DNA from: JAMQPK01 sp963761975
Lineage (GTDB): Bacteria; Acidobacteriota; Vicinamibacteria; Vicinamibacterales; JAMQPK01
Direction of reading: 5' to 3'
DNA length: 64,000 bases
Assembly (NCBI GenBank): GCA_963761975.1
Contig: CAVXIR010000007.1
Span: 186,001 to 250,000 of the forward strand
Position 1 is the first letter of the stretch, and each line of letters opens with the position of its first letter. A program made the position numbers and the translations under genes. Below, one piece after another: positions 45,306-54,733 of the stretch. A model generated the notes under the pieces. That model searched no databases, was not told the DNA's origin, and saw nothing but the letters and a program-made list of their open reading frames with translations.

Positions 45306-45442
45306 CGCTTGCGCAATCGGGTTCCGGAGTTCAATGCTCCGGAACCCGAAACCCAGATTGCCCGATCGCTTCGACAGCTCCGCCGAGACGACAATGCAGT
45401 TGTTCGAGTCAGTCGAAGTGTTCTATAAAGCTGGCGGGAACG

Positions 45443-46215
45443 ATGCTGAGCATGCAGGCCGATGAAGGGCATGCCGTCGCGCTCGTGGCGGCAATTCAAA
45501 GCGGAGATGTTGAGACCTTACAGCAATACCTCCGTGACAACCCGGATCTTGCGACCGCCAGAGTTGTTGACCGTCGTGGCGTGTCGCGGAGACGCTGCTG
45601 CATATTGTGGCGGACTGGCCTGGTCACTTCCCCGATGGCTCACGTTCCGTTGCCATCCTGATTGCGGCTGGGACGGACGTCAACGCTCGCGTGATACATC
45701 CAGGTCCCCGTGGGGCCCCGGAAACAGCGCTGCACTGGGCCGCGAGTAGTGATGACGTCGGCGTACTTGACGCGCTTCTAGACGGCGGCGCCCATATTGA
45801 GGCATCAGGGGCCGTTTTCACGGGAGGCACGCCGATGTCGGATGCGGTTGTGTTCGGGCAATGGCGCGCCGACGCAAGCTGGTTGAGCGTGGGGCGACGA
45901 CCACAATCTGGCAGGCTGCGGCCTTGGGACTCTTAGACCGTGTTCGAGCGTTTTGCTCGATTGAGCCAGCCCCCGACACGCGAACAGGTCACGAACGCGT
46001 TCTGGAATGCGTGCCGCGGCGGGCAGCAGGCCACAGCAGAATATCTCCTCGACCGTGGCGCTGACGTGAACTGGGTAGGGCATGACGCCAAGACACCGTG
46101 TGACGTGGCGCAGGAGTGCGGCGACGACAAGCTGATTCAGTGGCTGCGGGCGCGCGGCGCCAAGGGCGCGGAGGAACTGAAGGCCGGCCAGACCCCGCCA
46201 AGCCGCCAGTCATGA
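45443..46215 (+). pseudogene. Ankyrin-repeat protein, several frameshifts
   Basis: Successive ankyrin repeats appear in shifting frames: ALVAAIQSGDVETLQQYLRD (45443 frame), then RSVAILIAAGTDVNARV and TALHWAASSDDVGVLDALLD (45607 frame), RKLVERGATTTIWQAAALG (45861 frame), and ACRGGQQATAEYLLDRGADV with PCDVAQECGDDKLIQWLRA (45940 frame). At least three breaks, both gains and losses of one base. If repaired it would be a 250-residue binding protein. Its relation to the neighbouring genes is unclear. Confidence 0.75.
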
Positions 46216-46252
46216 CCGGGGCTTGGCGGAGCGTCATTTTCGTATCGCCGAA

Positions 46253-46483
46253 CTATCTATTCGTGCGCATCGTGCTGACGAGGATGGCGTCGAGCACAAA
46301 CAGAGCCAGGGCCACAACGATGGCGTTGCTCCCAACTCCTACGGGGTCAAAGTCACCGGATTCGATCCAGTCCCAGCCGACTAATGCCACGAACGCGATG
46401 ACGATCGTCTTCAACGCGCCAATCAGAACGTCACTCCAGCTGTCGGGTACCCTGACTCCGAGAAATCTCCTCGTGTCTTCCAT
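46253..46483 (-). CDS. Small two-span membrane protein
   Basis: A 76-residue protein starting at ATG 46483 after a GGGAGGAG ribosome site. It has two hydrophobic spans, ALKTIVIAFVALVGWDWI and IVVALALFVLDAILVSTM, with a short acidic loop (ESGDFDPVG). It lies 86 bases downstream of the second RND gene and is probably the last gene of that operon. Function unknown. Confidence 0.7.
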   Translation of the reverse strand: MEDTRRFLGVRVPDSWSDVLIGALKTIVIAFVALVGWDWIESGDFDPVGVGSNAIVVALALFVLDAILVSTMRTNR

Positions 46484-46569
46484 CTCAGTCTCCTCCCTCG
46501 TTCGATTCATGCAGCTCACAACTGGGCCGGCCGGCGTGAGACTTCGCATCTCAGCCGGCCGGTCCGAAG

Positions 46570-49500
46570 TTATGCGGTCTTCACGCTGGGCTTCGCAAAG
46601 CGCAGATACAGGCTCGGCACAACGAACAGATTGAGCAGCGTCGACGTGATCAGTCCGCCGAGAATCACAATGGCCATGGGGTGCTCGATCTCGTTGCCCG
46701 GGACAGTGCCGGCGATCACCAGCGGCACAAGCGCCAGGGCCGTCGTCAACGCCGTCATCAGGATCGGCGAAATCCGTTCGCGGCTCCGCGCAGGACGAGA
46801 TTCGGACCAAACGTCTCGCCTTCATACTGCTCGAGATGCTGAAAGTGCTCGATCAGCATGATGCCGTTGCGCGCGGCGATTCCGAGAGACCGTGAGGAAT
46901 CCAACGAGCGAGCCGAGCGAGATCATGCCGTCACCCATGTACGCCGCCAACACTCCGCCCACGAGAGCTGAAGGCAGCGTCAAGAAGGACAGCGTCGCCA
47001 GACGCACGCTCTTGAAGGATGTGAGCAGCAGGAAGAACATGCCGAGTGCGGCGACGATCGCGAACGAGTCAGCATGTCCGCTGGGCGGCCAGCCGCTCGG
47101 TGTACTCACCCATCAGCACCGGATAGTACTCGTGCGGGAACTCGACTGTCGCCAGACGCGGCCTCGACGTCGCGGTAAACGTGACCGAGATGACGGCCGC
47201 GCACATTGGCGCGCACGTCGATGCGGCGCTGAGCCGCCCTCGCGATTGACGACATTCGGCGTTGGCGCGATGTGAACATCCGCCACGTCCTGCAGCTGCA
47301 CGCGACCGCCGTCGGGCGTATCGATGAGCAGCTCGCGAAGCGCGCTCAGGCTGTTGCGAGCTTCGGGCACGCTCCACACATTGACGTCGTAGGTGCGGTT
47401 GGCAATGTGAATGTCACCCACTTCTTCGCCGGCGACCATCGTGGTCGCAGCTCGGCGAACATCACCGGGCTTGAGGCCATAGCGCTGGCGCCTTGGCGAG
47501 ATCCACCTTGACCTCGAATCTGCGGGATGTCCTCCTGAAACGCCTGGTGCAGGTCGATGATGCCCTCAATCCCCGCCAGCGCCTCCTTCACTTCGGTCGC
47601 CTTCTGCTCGAGCGACTTCCAGATCGCGGCCGTAGATGCGCACGACGATGGCCTCGCGAGGTTCCGGTCAGCACTTCGCGGATTCTCTCTTTCAGGTACG
47701 TCTGCACGTCGCGGTACAGGCCAGGATAGCCGTCGACGGTCTTCTGAATCTTGGCCAGCGTCTGGTCGTAGTCGACGGCCGGGATCGACGCTGACCCAGT
47801 TCTCGCCGAAATACATGCCGACCACTTCGTCCATGATGAGGGCCTGGCCGATGTGGGCGCCGAAGTTGCGGACGCCTGGAATGGCCCGCAGCTCCTTGCT
47901 GGCCTGAATGGTGATGCGGTCCATCTCCGGCCAGGAGGTGCCGGGCTTGGTCAGCCAGTGCATCAGGAAGTCCCGCTCCTTGAACGTCGGCAGCAGCGAC
48001 TGCCCAAGCGGGGCCAAACCACGATGCCGGCCAACACGATACGCCAACAGTGGCATACGCCGGCGCGCGGCGTGCGGACGATCGGCGCCAGCAGCGCGTC
48101 GATAGCGCGCTGCAGCCAGCGGCACGATCGGCGACTCGCGGTGCTCGAGCGGGGCGTTGCGCAGGAGAATAGGCCATCGCCGGCGTCACGGTCAGGGCGA
48201 CGATCATGGAGGCCAGCAGGGCCAGCGCATAGGACATGGCCAGCGGCTTGAAGAATGCGCCGGACAGGCCTTCCATGAAGAAGACCGGCAGGAGCGCCAG
48301 GACTTCGATCAGCGTCGCATAGATGATGGCGCTGCGCACTTCGAGAGAGGCATCGAGAATGATTCTCGCCGATCGGACGTTTGCCGCCCTCCTTGCGATG
48401 CTGGCGCAGGCGCCGCACGACGTTTTCGATGTCGATGATGGCGTCATCGACGATGTCGCCCAGGGCGATGACGAGCCCCGCCAAGAATCATCGTGTTGAT
48501 CGTTGTCCCCACGTAGTAGAGCACCAGCACGGCCGCCATCAGCGACAGCGGCATCGCCATGCAGCTGATCAGCGCCGCTACGCCACTCGTAGAGGAAGGC
48601 GCAACAGCACCATGACCACGAGCACGCAGCCGATGAGCAGCGCATGGGTGAGGTTGTCGATCGACATCTCGATAAACGTCGCCGGACGAAAGATCGTGGC
48701 GTCGATGTCCACATCGGGAAGACCCGGCCGCAGCGCGTCGAGCGCCTTCTCCACCTCCCTTGTGACCTGCAAGCGTGTTGCCCCAGGGGAATTTCTCGAC
48801 GATCAGCAGCAGGCCGGGCCCGTCGTTGACGATCCCGTCGCCGACCATCGGCTGATGATCGATGACCACTTCGGCCACGTCTTTCAGCTACAGCTGTTGA
48901 CCATTCCGGACGACGAGCGGCACATTGGCCAGGGCGTCCGGCTTGACGTCGTCTGATTTGATGACCAAGGGCAGGACGTGCCGGATTTGCAGCCGCTGAT
49001 TGGGGGTATCGATCCAGCCGCCGGTGCCGATATGGTGGCCGTCGGAGAACTGGAACAAGCCTACGTTTCGAGCGTCCTCGATGTGGCCTCATTGACCTCG
49101 TTGAGCGAGACGCTTGTGTTTGTTCAGCAGTTCCGGCACGACCTGGACCTGCAGCATCTCGATCCGCTCGCCCCACATGGCCACGTTGGCGACGCCCGGG
49201 CACCCGCAGCAGCCGTTGCCGGATCGTCCAATAGGTGATCATCGACAGGTCGATCAGGGACGGCTTTTCGACGAGATCCCGATCTTCATGCAGCGGCTGG
49301 TCGCCGACAGGGGTGGCAGCATCACCGGCGGGGCGGCCCAGGTCGGCAGCGTCGGTGAGATCGTGCCACGCGCTCGGCGACCAACTGCCGGGCTTCCAGG
49401 AGGTCGGTCTCGGGCTTGAAGTACATCTTGATCGACGACAAATCGGAAACCGACTTCGAGCGCATGGTCGTCCAGCCCCGGGCACTCCGTTGAGCACCAG

Positions 49501-49709
49501 TTCCATCGGAGCCGTGACCAGGGACTCCACTTCCTCCGCGGCAAGCCCCAGGCAGATGGTCTGGATCTCGACCATCGGCGGCGCGAATTCCGGAAACACG
49601 TCGACCGGCATCTTGCGCATGCGCCCGATGCCGAAGTACATGAGCCCACCGCGGGGGCAATAACGAGGAACCTGAATCTCAGGCTATTGCCAACGATCCA
49701 GCGAAACAT
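46570..49709 (-). pseudogene. Heavy-metal RND efflux permease (CzcA/CusA family), many frameshifts
   Basis: Inner-membrane proton-driven pump, about 1040 residues if repaired. It starts FRWIVGNSLRFRFLVIA at ATG 49709; then come RKMPVDVFPEFAPPMVEIQT, EEVESLVTAPMELVLNGVPG, TSFKSVRLATLSFLTLPSAL and the C-terminal EIEHPMAIVILGGLITSTLL. The proton-relay region GLVIALGDIVDDAIIDIEN shows the DD...E set of the heavy-metal subfamily. Roughly ten or more one-base shifts break the frame throughout. No adaptor or TolC-type gene is present in the window. Paralogue of the permease at 50260. Confidence 0.8.
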
Positions 49710-49724
49710 CGCAGGTCCCTTTCG

Positions 49725-49766
49725 ATCGTCCATCGTCCATCGTCCATCGTCGATCGACGATCAGAC
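49725..49766. repeat. Short CGTCCAT tandem repeat
   Basis: About four copies of CGTCCAT (one as CGATCGTCCAT) followed by the palindrome CGTCGATCGACG, in the spacer between the second RND gene and the short lipoprotein gene. Confidence 0.6.
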
Positions 49767-49770
49767 GGAA

Positions 49771-50216
49771 TTAATGTCCAACACCTGAGTCGGCGCCGTA
49801 GACTTCGGCGGCCGCTGTTGACACAACGACCGTTCCAGCGGCGGGCCGTCACTCAGAACCGCCGGGTCGCCTTCGATGTAGTCGACGTCGACTTTGTGCT
49901 TGACGAAGGTACAGAGGCGGGGGACTGGTATATACCCAGGTCTGGCCCTGCGGGTCGTAGATCAAGGCCGAATATGGAACGACCTCTCTGCGGCGAGGCT
50001 GAGCGCGACATCTTCTGCTCCCGAACCGAATCGGTCTTCAGGTCGATCCGGGCGATGGCTTTCTCGGTCATAGTGACGCGGTTGACGGTCCGACCCCTCG
50101 ATTGGCTCGACTTTCGACCGGATGATCGGCAAATGCGAGGCGTGATGCGGCTGACAGGCTGCCAGTTGCATGCCGGCAACCAAGGCAAACCGCCGCGGTC
50201 AAGCTCCTGTGTTCAT
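49771..50216 (-). pseudogene. Short RND-associated lipoprotein, frameshifted paralogue of the 39205 gene
   Basis: ATG 50216 follows a GAGAGGAG ribosome site. The pieces, in different frames, are LVAGMQLAACQP (lipobox LAAC), SKVEPIEGSDRQ, VTMTEKAIARIDLKTDSVRE, QTWVYTSP-like text, VDVDYIEGDPAVLSDGP and ADSGVGH at the stop. They align in order with VKVEPIAGTNLKRL, TADRIAVKTAVVSQD, TWVYTSPEP and AIDYIEGDRAVLSDGP of the intact protein at 39205. It sits between two RND permease genes, so this small lipoprotein is a genuine partner of the pumps. Confidence 0.7.
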
Positions 50217-50259
50217 GCTAACGTTCTCCTCTCGAGCGGACTGTCATCGTCACATCCTT

Positions 50260-53200
50260 CTACCCGGCGGCCGATGCCATCTCGTCCGCAAGCTCCAGAT
50301 CTGGCTCGGAGTCGGCGCCCCAGACGGCATACATCGCGGGCACGCCAACCAAGCTGAAGAGCGTGGTCGTGACGAGTCCCCCGAGGACCACGATAGCCAT
50401 CGGGTGCGCGATCTCGAGGCCTGCAATGTTGCCGAACAGGGCGAATGGCAGCAACGCCAGCGCCGTGCCAGGGCGCTCATCAGGACTGAGGCCGAGCGTT
50501 CCTGGGTGCTCGCGCAATCAGCTCGGCGGACTTTCGCCTTCGTGATTCTCGAGAGACCGATAGCGGGTGACCAGCATGAAGGCGTTGCGTACGGCCATGC
50601 CCAGCACGGCGAAAAAGCCGAGGATCGAGCCAAGCGACAGCATGCCGCCGCCGGTCGCGGCCAGCACCAGCCCGTCACCGCAGCAGGCAGGGCCGGGAAG
50701 ACGAGCCGCGGCCAGGGGCCAGCTCCCGAAGAGAGCCTGAAGGATCAGAAGGCCCCGATAGCCAGCCGCGATCGCAAGGGCCAGCACGCGCTCCTGGGTC
50801 GCCAACCGCACCGCGGACTCGCCAAGCAGCTCCGCACGGTACTCCAGCGGGAAACTGATCCGATCGACGCCAAGCTTGACGTCGGCAGCGATGGCAGCCA
50901 GATCACGTCCACTCGCGCTTGCCGTCACGTCGATGCGGCGGGCCACGGCATCTCGATGGATCTCGCTGGCGCCCGGCCCGATGCGCACACTGGCGACGTC
51001 CTTCACACGGACGTGGCCGCCTGCCGGCGTGTCGATCAGGAGTTCTTCGATGCTGGTCAGGCTGTGGCGGGTCTCGGGCGTGCCGAGCACCATCACGTCG
51101 AAGACCTTCTGCTCTTCGAAGAGGCTGCCCACTTCGATTCCCGAGACGAGCGAAGTGGCCGCCCGGCGCACGTCGCCGGGCTTGAGGCCATAGCCGTTTG
51201 GCCTTCTCGATGTCTACCTCCAGCTCCAGGGTAGGCATCTCCCCTGGATACTGCACCTTGACGTCGCTGACGCCCGCGACCTCCGCCATGGCCTTCTGCA
51301 CCTCCTCGGCCTTCTTGCCGAGGACGCGAAATCCTCACCGTAGACACGCACGACGAGCGATTCCCCCGTGCCCGACAGCTCCTCCCGGAACTTTGCCTGC
51401 AGATACGTCAGCACTTCGGGAGACAGGCCGGGGTAGCCGGCAACCGCCTGCTTGACAGAGGCCACGGTCGCGGCGTAATCGACTTCGGGATCGAGGCTGA
51501 CCCACAACTCACCGGCGTTGATGTTGGTCGCCTGTCCGAGGTGATCGCGCGCCCCACGTGGGCGCTGACATTGCGCACGCCGGGAATCGAGCGCAGCTCG
51601 CGGCTCGCCAGGGTGATGATTCGGCTCATGGCCGTATGCGAGGCGCTTGAACTGCCTTCGAGACGTACCACCAGGTCCGTCTCCTTGAGATCCGGCAACA
51701 GCGTCTCTTGCCGGAGGAGTGGAATCGCAGCCAGTCCGGCGACGATAATCGCGCCAGTCACGATCAAGGCTCGGGTAGAAGTGGGTGCGAGCAACGCCGA
51801 GGCGGCCCGCTGGATGGTTCGCAGCCTATCGGAAGGGCGGGAATCGGTGTCCGACACGGAAGCATCGCGCAAGAGCAACAGGCTGAGCGCCGGTGTGACG
51901 GTCAGTGCGATGAGCAGGGACGCCAGGATCGCAAGCACGTAGGAGGCGGCAAGCGGCTGAAAGAACGAACCGGTCACGCCTCCAAGGAACATCACCGGCA
52001 GCGCAGCCAACAAGAGGACGGCCGTGGCATAGAGGAGTGGGCTAAAAGTCTCGCTCGTGGTTTCGAGGATGACGTTCGCGGCGGACTTGCCTCCGCCCTC
52101 TCGACGGGCCTCACGGAGGCGCCGCGTGATGGCCTCCATCGCCACGATTGCATCGTCGATGAGGGCGCCGAGGCCGATCATGAGGCCTGCAACGATGATC
52201 AGGTTGATCGTCACGCCCCGGACATAGAGCACGGTGCCGGCCGCGAAGATCGAGGCAAGGACCGCCACGCTGCCGATCAACGCGGCGCGCCAGTTGGCCA
52301 GGAAGGCGAAGAAAGCCAGGACCAGGAGACCGGCGCCGACGAGGAGGACGGAAAAGAGGTTGTCGACCGCCAGCTCGAGGTAGGTCGCCGGGCGGAACAG
52401 GGTGGAGTCCAGCTCCATGCCCGACAGGCCGGGACGCAGCGCCGAAAGCGCTACATCCACTTTCTCCGTGACCTCCTCGGTGTTGGCCCAGGGGAACTTC
52501 TCGACCACCAGCATCAGGGCGGGGGCGTCCTTGACGATGGCATCCCCGATCAGCGGTTGATGGTCTTCGACGACCCTCGCGACATCGCCCAGGCGCTTCG
52601 TGGATGCGCCGTCGATGGTGATCTGGGCCAGCTCTTCGGCCTGTTTGATCGGCAGGACGTGCCGGATCCCGAGCCTCTGGTTGGGGGTATCGATCCAGCC
52701 GCCCGTGCCGGGCGTCGAGGCCTCCAGATAACTGAGCGGCGACGCCCACAACGCATTGCCCGTGGTCTTGATGATCTGTGCCAGCGTGACCTTCTCGTCT
52801 CGCAGCCGCTTGGGATCGACCTGAACCTGAACTTGCCATTTGCGCTCACCCCAGAGCGAGACGTTCGCGACCCCGGGAACGCCCATCAAGCGGGGCAGCG
52901 ATCGTCCAGCGCGCGAGCACCGACATCTCGATCAATGACAGCTTGGCGGAGGTGAGCCCGATCGCCATGCAACGGCTGGCCGAAGAGACAGGATTGATCA
53001 TGACCGGTGGCTTCGATACCTGCGGCAGCATGAACACCTGAGTCATGCGTTCTGACGCCACTTGGCGGGCGCGCATGAGGTCCGTCCCCTTCTGGAAGAT
53101 CATGACGATCGACGAGAGGCCGGGGAGCGACACGGATCGGATCTCGTCGACCCAGGGCGTGCCGTTGAGCATGTCCGCCTCCAGGGGAGTGGTGATCATG

Positions 53201-53388
53201 GCTTCCACTTCCTGGGCGGAAAGGCCGAGGGCCTCGGTCTGGATCTCGACGTACGGCCGCGAGAACTCGGGCAGGGCGTCGACCGGCGTGTCGTCGAGCC
53301 GCGCGAAGCCGAAGACCAGCAGCAGCGCCGCGGCGGCGGCCACGACGAGTCGCAGCTTCAGGCTAGAGGCAACGATCCAACGCAACAT
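50260..53388 (-). pseudogene. Heavy-metal RND efflux permease (CzcA/CusA family), several frameshifts
   Basis: Starts at ATG 53388 (LRWIVASSLKLRLVVAAAAA), 23 bases after the upstream gene. The longest intact piece (52889-51408) runs from GVANVSLWGERKWQVQVQVD to ITLASRELRSIPGVRNVSAH and includes the relay GLGALIDDAIVAMEAI. Later pieces are VSLDPEVDYAATVASVKQAV, GEMPTLELEVDIEKAKR, SLFEEQKVFDVMVLGTPE, and EIAHPMAIVVLGGLVTTTLF. About six breaks, both gains and losses of a base. It is the pump proper; metal specificity cannot be told. Confidence 0.82.
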
Positions 53389-53411
53389 GGCCGACCTCCC
53401 CGCATGGGTCT

Positions 53412-54318
53412 CTAACGACTGCCAGCGTCAAGCGCGGGCTTCGCCGGCGTCGTGTGGACGTACACGTTCTTGCTATCCTGTAGGCGCTTTTCTCCAGCGC
53501 CAGCGCCTTCGCGCGGACCTCGGCAAGGGCCTCGGGCGAGAGCTGCTCGACCTTGACCAGCTCGAGCGTCTCCTTGGTCTTCTCCCCCGCACCGCTGCCA
53601 GCCGACGCGGATGTTGCCCACGCTCGCGCGCGTAGTACTTGAGCTGCTGGGCGTCCTTCTCGGCGCCGCTCGTCTCGGCGATCACCAGCACGTCCTCGTA
53701 GGCACCACGGCGACCTTGATCTTCTGGCCCACCTGGTCCACCTGTCCACGGTCGGTCCAGCCGACCGCGGGCGCCCATCCCTGCGAGTAGCTGGGCGTCC
53801 CCGGCTGCGGCTTGGCCTTCATCTGATTCCCGCCCGCGCGTCTTCAATCCGTGGATCCAGGTGGGCGCCGCGACGAACTTTCCGTCTTCGTATTCTTCGG
53901 GGTACTCGCCCATGCGCCAGACGTTCCCGTCGTTGTCCTGTGCGAAGAAGGCCAGCTCGGCTTCCACCAGCTCGCCATCGCTGTAGTCCAGATCCCAGGT
54001 CACGACCGATCGAATGCCGCCGATCACCTTCGTCAGGTCGGTGACGTTGATCACCACGCGATGAGGAACGGCCGTGCCATCGTCCTCGATCGTGGTCCCC
54101 TCGTAGACGAACCGCGTGCCCGGCTTCAGGGGCATCCATTCGTTGTCGATGGTGGTGGAGCGATCGAAATTGCTCGGATTGAAATCCTCGAATTTCTTCT
54201 CAGCCGTCTGTGCAATGACGATGACGCTCGCCAGCGCAACGCAACCGGCAAGTACCAGCCCGAATCGCGAACCGAATGCCTGTGTCCAGCGGCTGAAAGT
54301 GTGGCGCACTGATCTCAT
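53412..54318 (-). pseudogene. Exported hypothetical protein, frameshifted 3' half
   Basis: ATG 54318 follows AAGGAG and opens a signal-anchor (FGLVLAGCVALASVIVIAQT). The first 150 residues are in one frame: NFDRSTTIDNEWMPLKPGTR, TVVPHR-like VPHRVVINVTDLTKVIGG and GELVEAELAFFAQDNDGNVW. They match a family of small exported proteins found beside dehydrogenase or pump genes. The 3' half is spread over three frames (GAYEDVLVIAETSGAEKDAQ, EKTKETLELVKVEQLSPEAL, SKNVYVHTTPAKPALDAGSR). First gene after the promoter element at 54405, so it leads the RND operon. Confidence 0.65.
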
Positions 54319-54404
54319 GGTGGCGATCTCCTTCAAGTCACGACTCTGTCATTGACGCGCGACGCTCGTTGACTGGGGAGGATAGGGTTGCCACGACAAA
54401 CCGG

Positions 54405-54453
54405 CAATTCCCCAAAAGGACTAGTCCGAAGATGCAGCCCCTTTGGGCTAGCA
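54405..54453 (-). promoter_or_regulatory. Shared palindrome/AATTG promoter element, copy C
   Basis: On the minus strand, CTAGCCCAAAG (54451-54441) precedes the perfect palindrome GGACTAGTCC (54427-54418), with AATTG starting 18 bases on (54409-54405) after TTTTGGGG. It lies 87 bases before the first gene of the RND operon. The CTAGCCCAAAG upstream half also occurs in copy A. Confidence 0.7.
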
Positions 54454-54520
54454 CCAGCGGTGACGTGCGCGATGAGACGTGAGTGAGAGAAGAAGAGTGA
54501 AGCAGACGTGAGGAGCGAAT

Positions 54521-54571
54521 CGGGTTAGTTCGTTCGATCACACTCACCGGACTAACGCTTTCGGAGAATTG
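54521..54571 (+). promoter_or_regulatory. Shared palindrome/AATTG promoter element, copy D
   Basis: GGTTAGTTCG at 54521 precedes GGACTAACGC at 54549-54558 and, 18 bases start to start, AATTG at 54567-54571. The spacer is TTTCGGAG. It points toward the TonB receptor gene, 163 bases on. With copy C it makes this 398-base intergenic region a divergent, co-regulated promoter pair; nothing else is evident in that region. Confidence 0.6.
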
Positions 54572-54733
54572 TAAATCCGATCGCGCGACTGGCAAAGTCT
54601 CGCGTCGAACATGAAGAGAACATTAACCGCCGCTGCGAAGCGTTCGATAGGGCCGAGTCGAACTCGCCACTTCGATTCTTCGAAATCGCTTCCCGTTTTC
54701 AAACATCGACGTCACCACAGTCAGGAGAGGTTT

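Noticed and set aside
49725..49766. CGTCCAT repeats considered as a replication or plasmid iteron
   Set aside because: Only about four short copies, no replication gene and no A/T-rich region nearby.
51708..52955. A 415-residue plus-strand frame inside the RND permease
   Set aside because: Gln/Arg/Glu-rich antisense of the permease. The minus strand gives clear CzcA text in the same interval.
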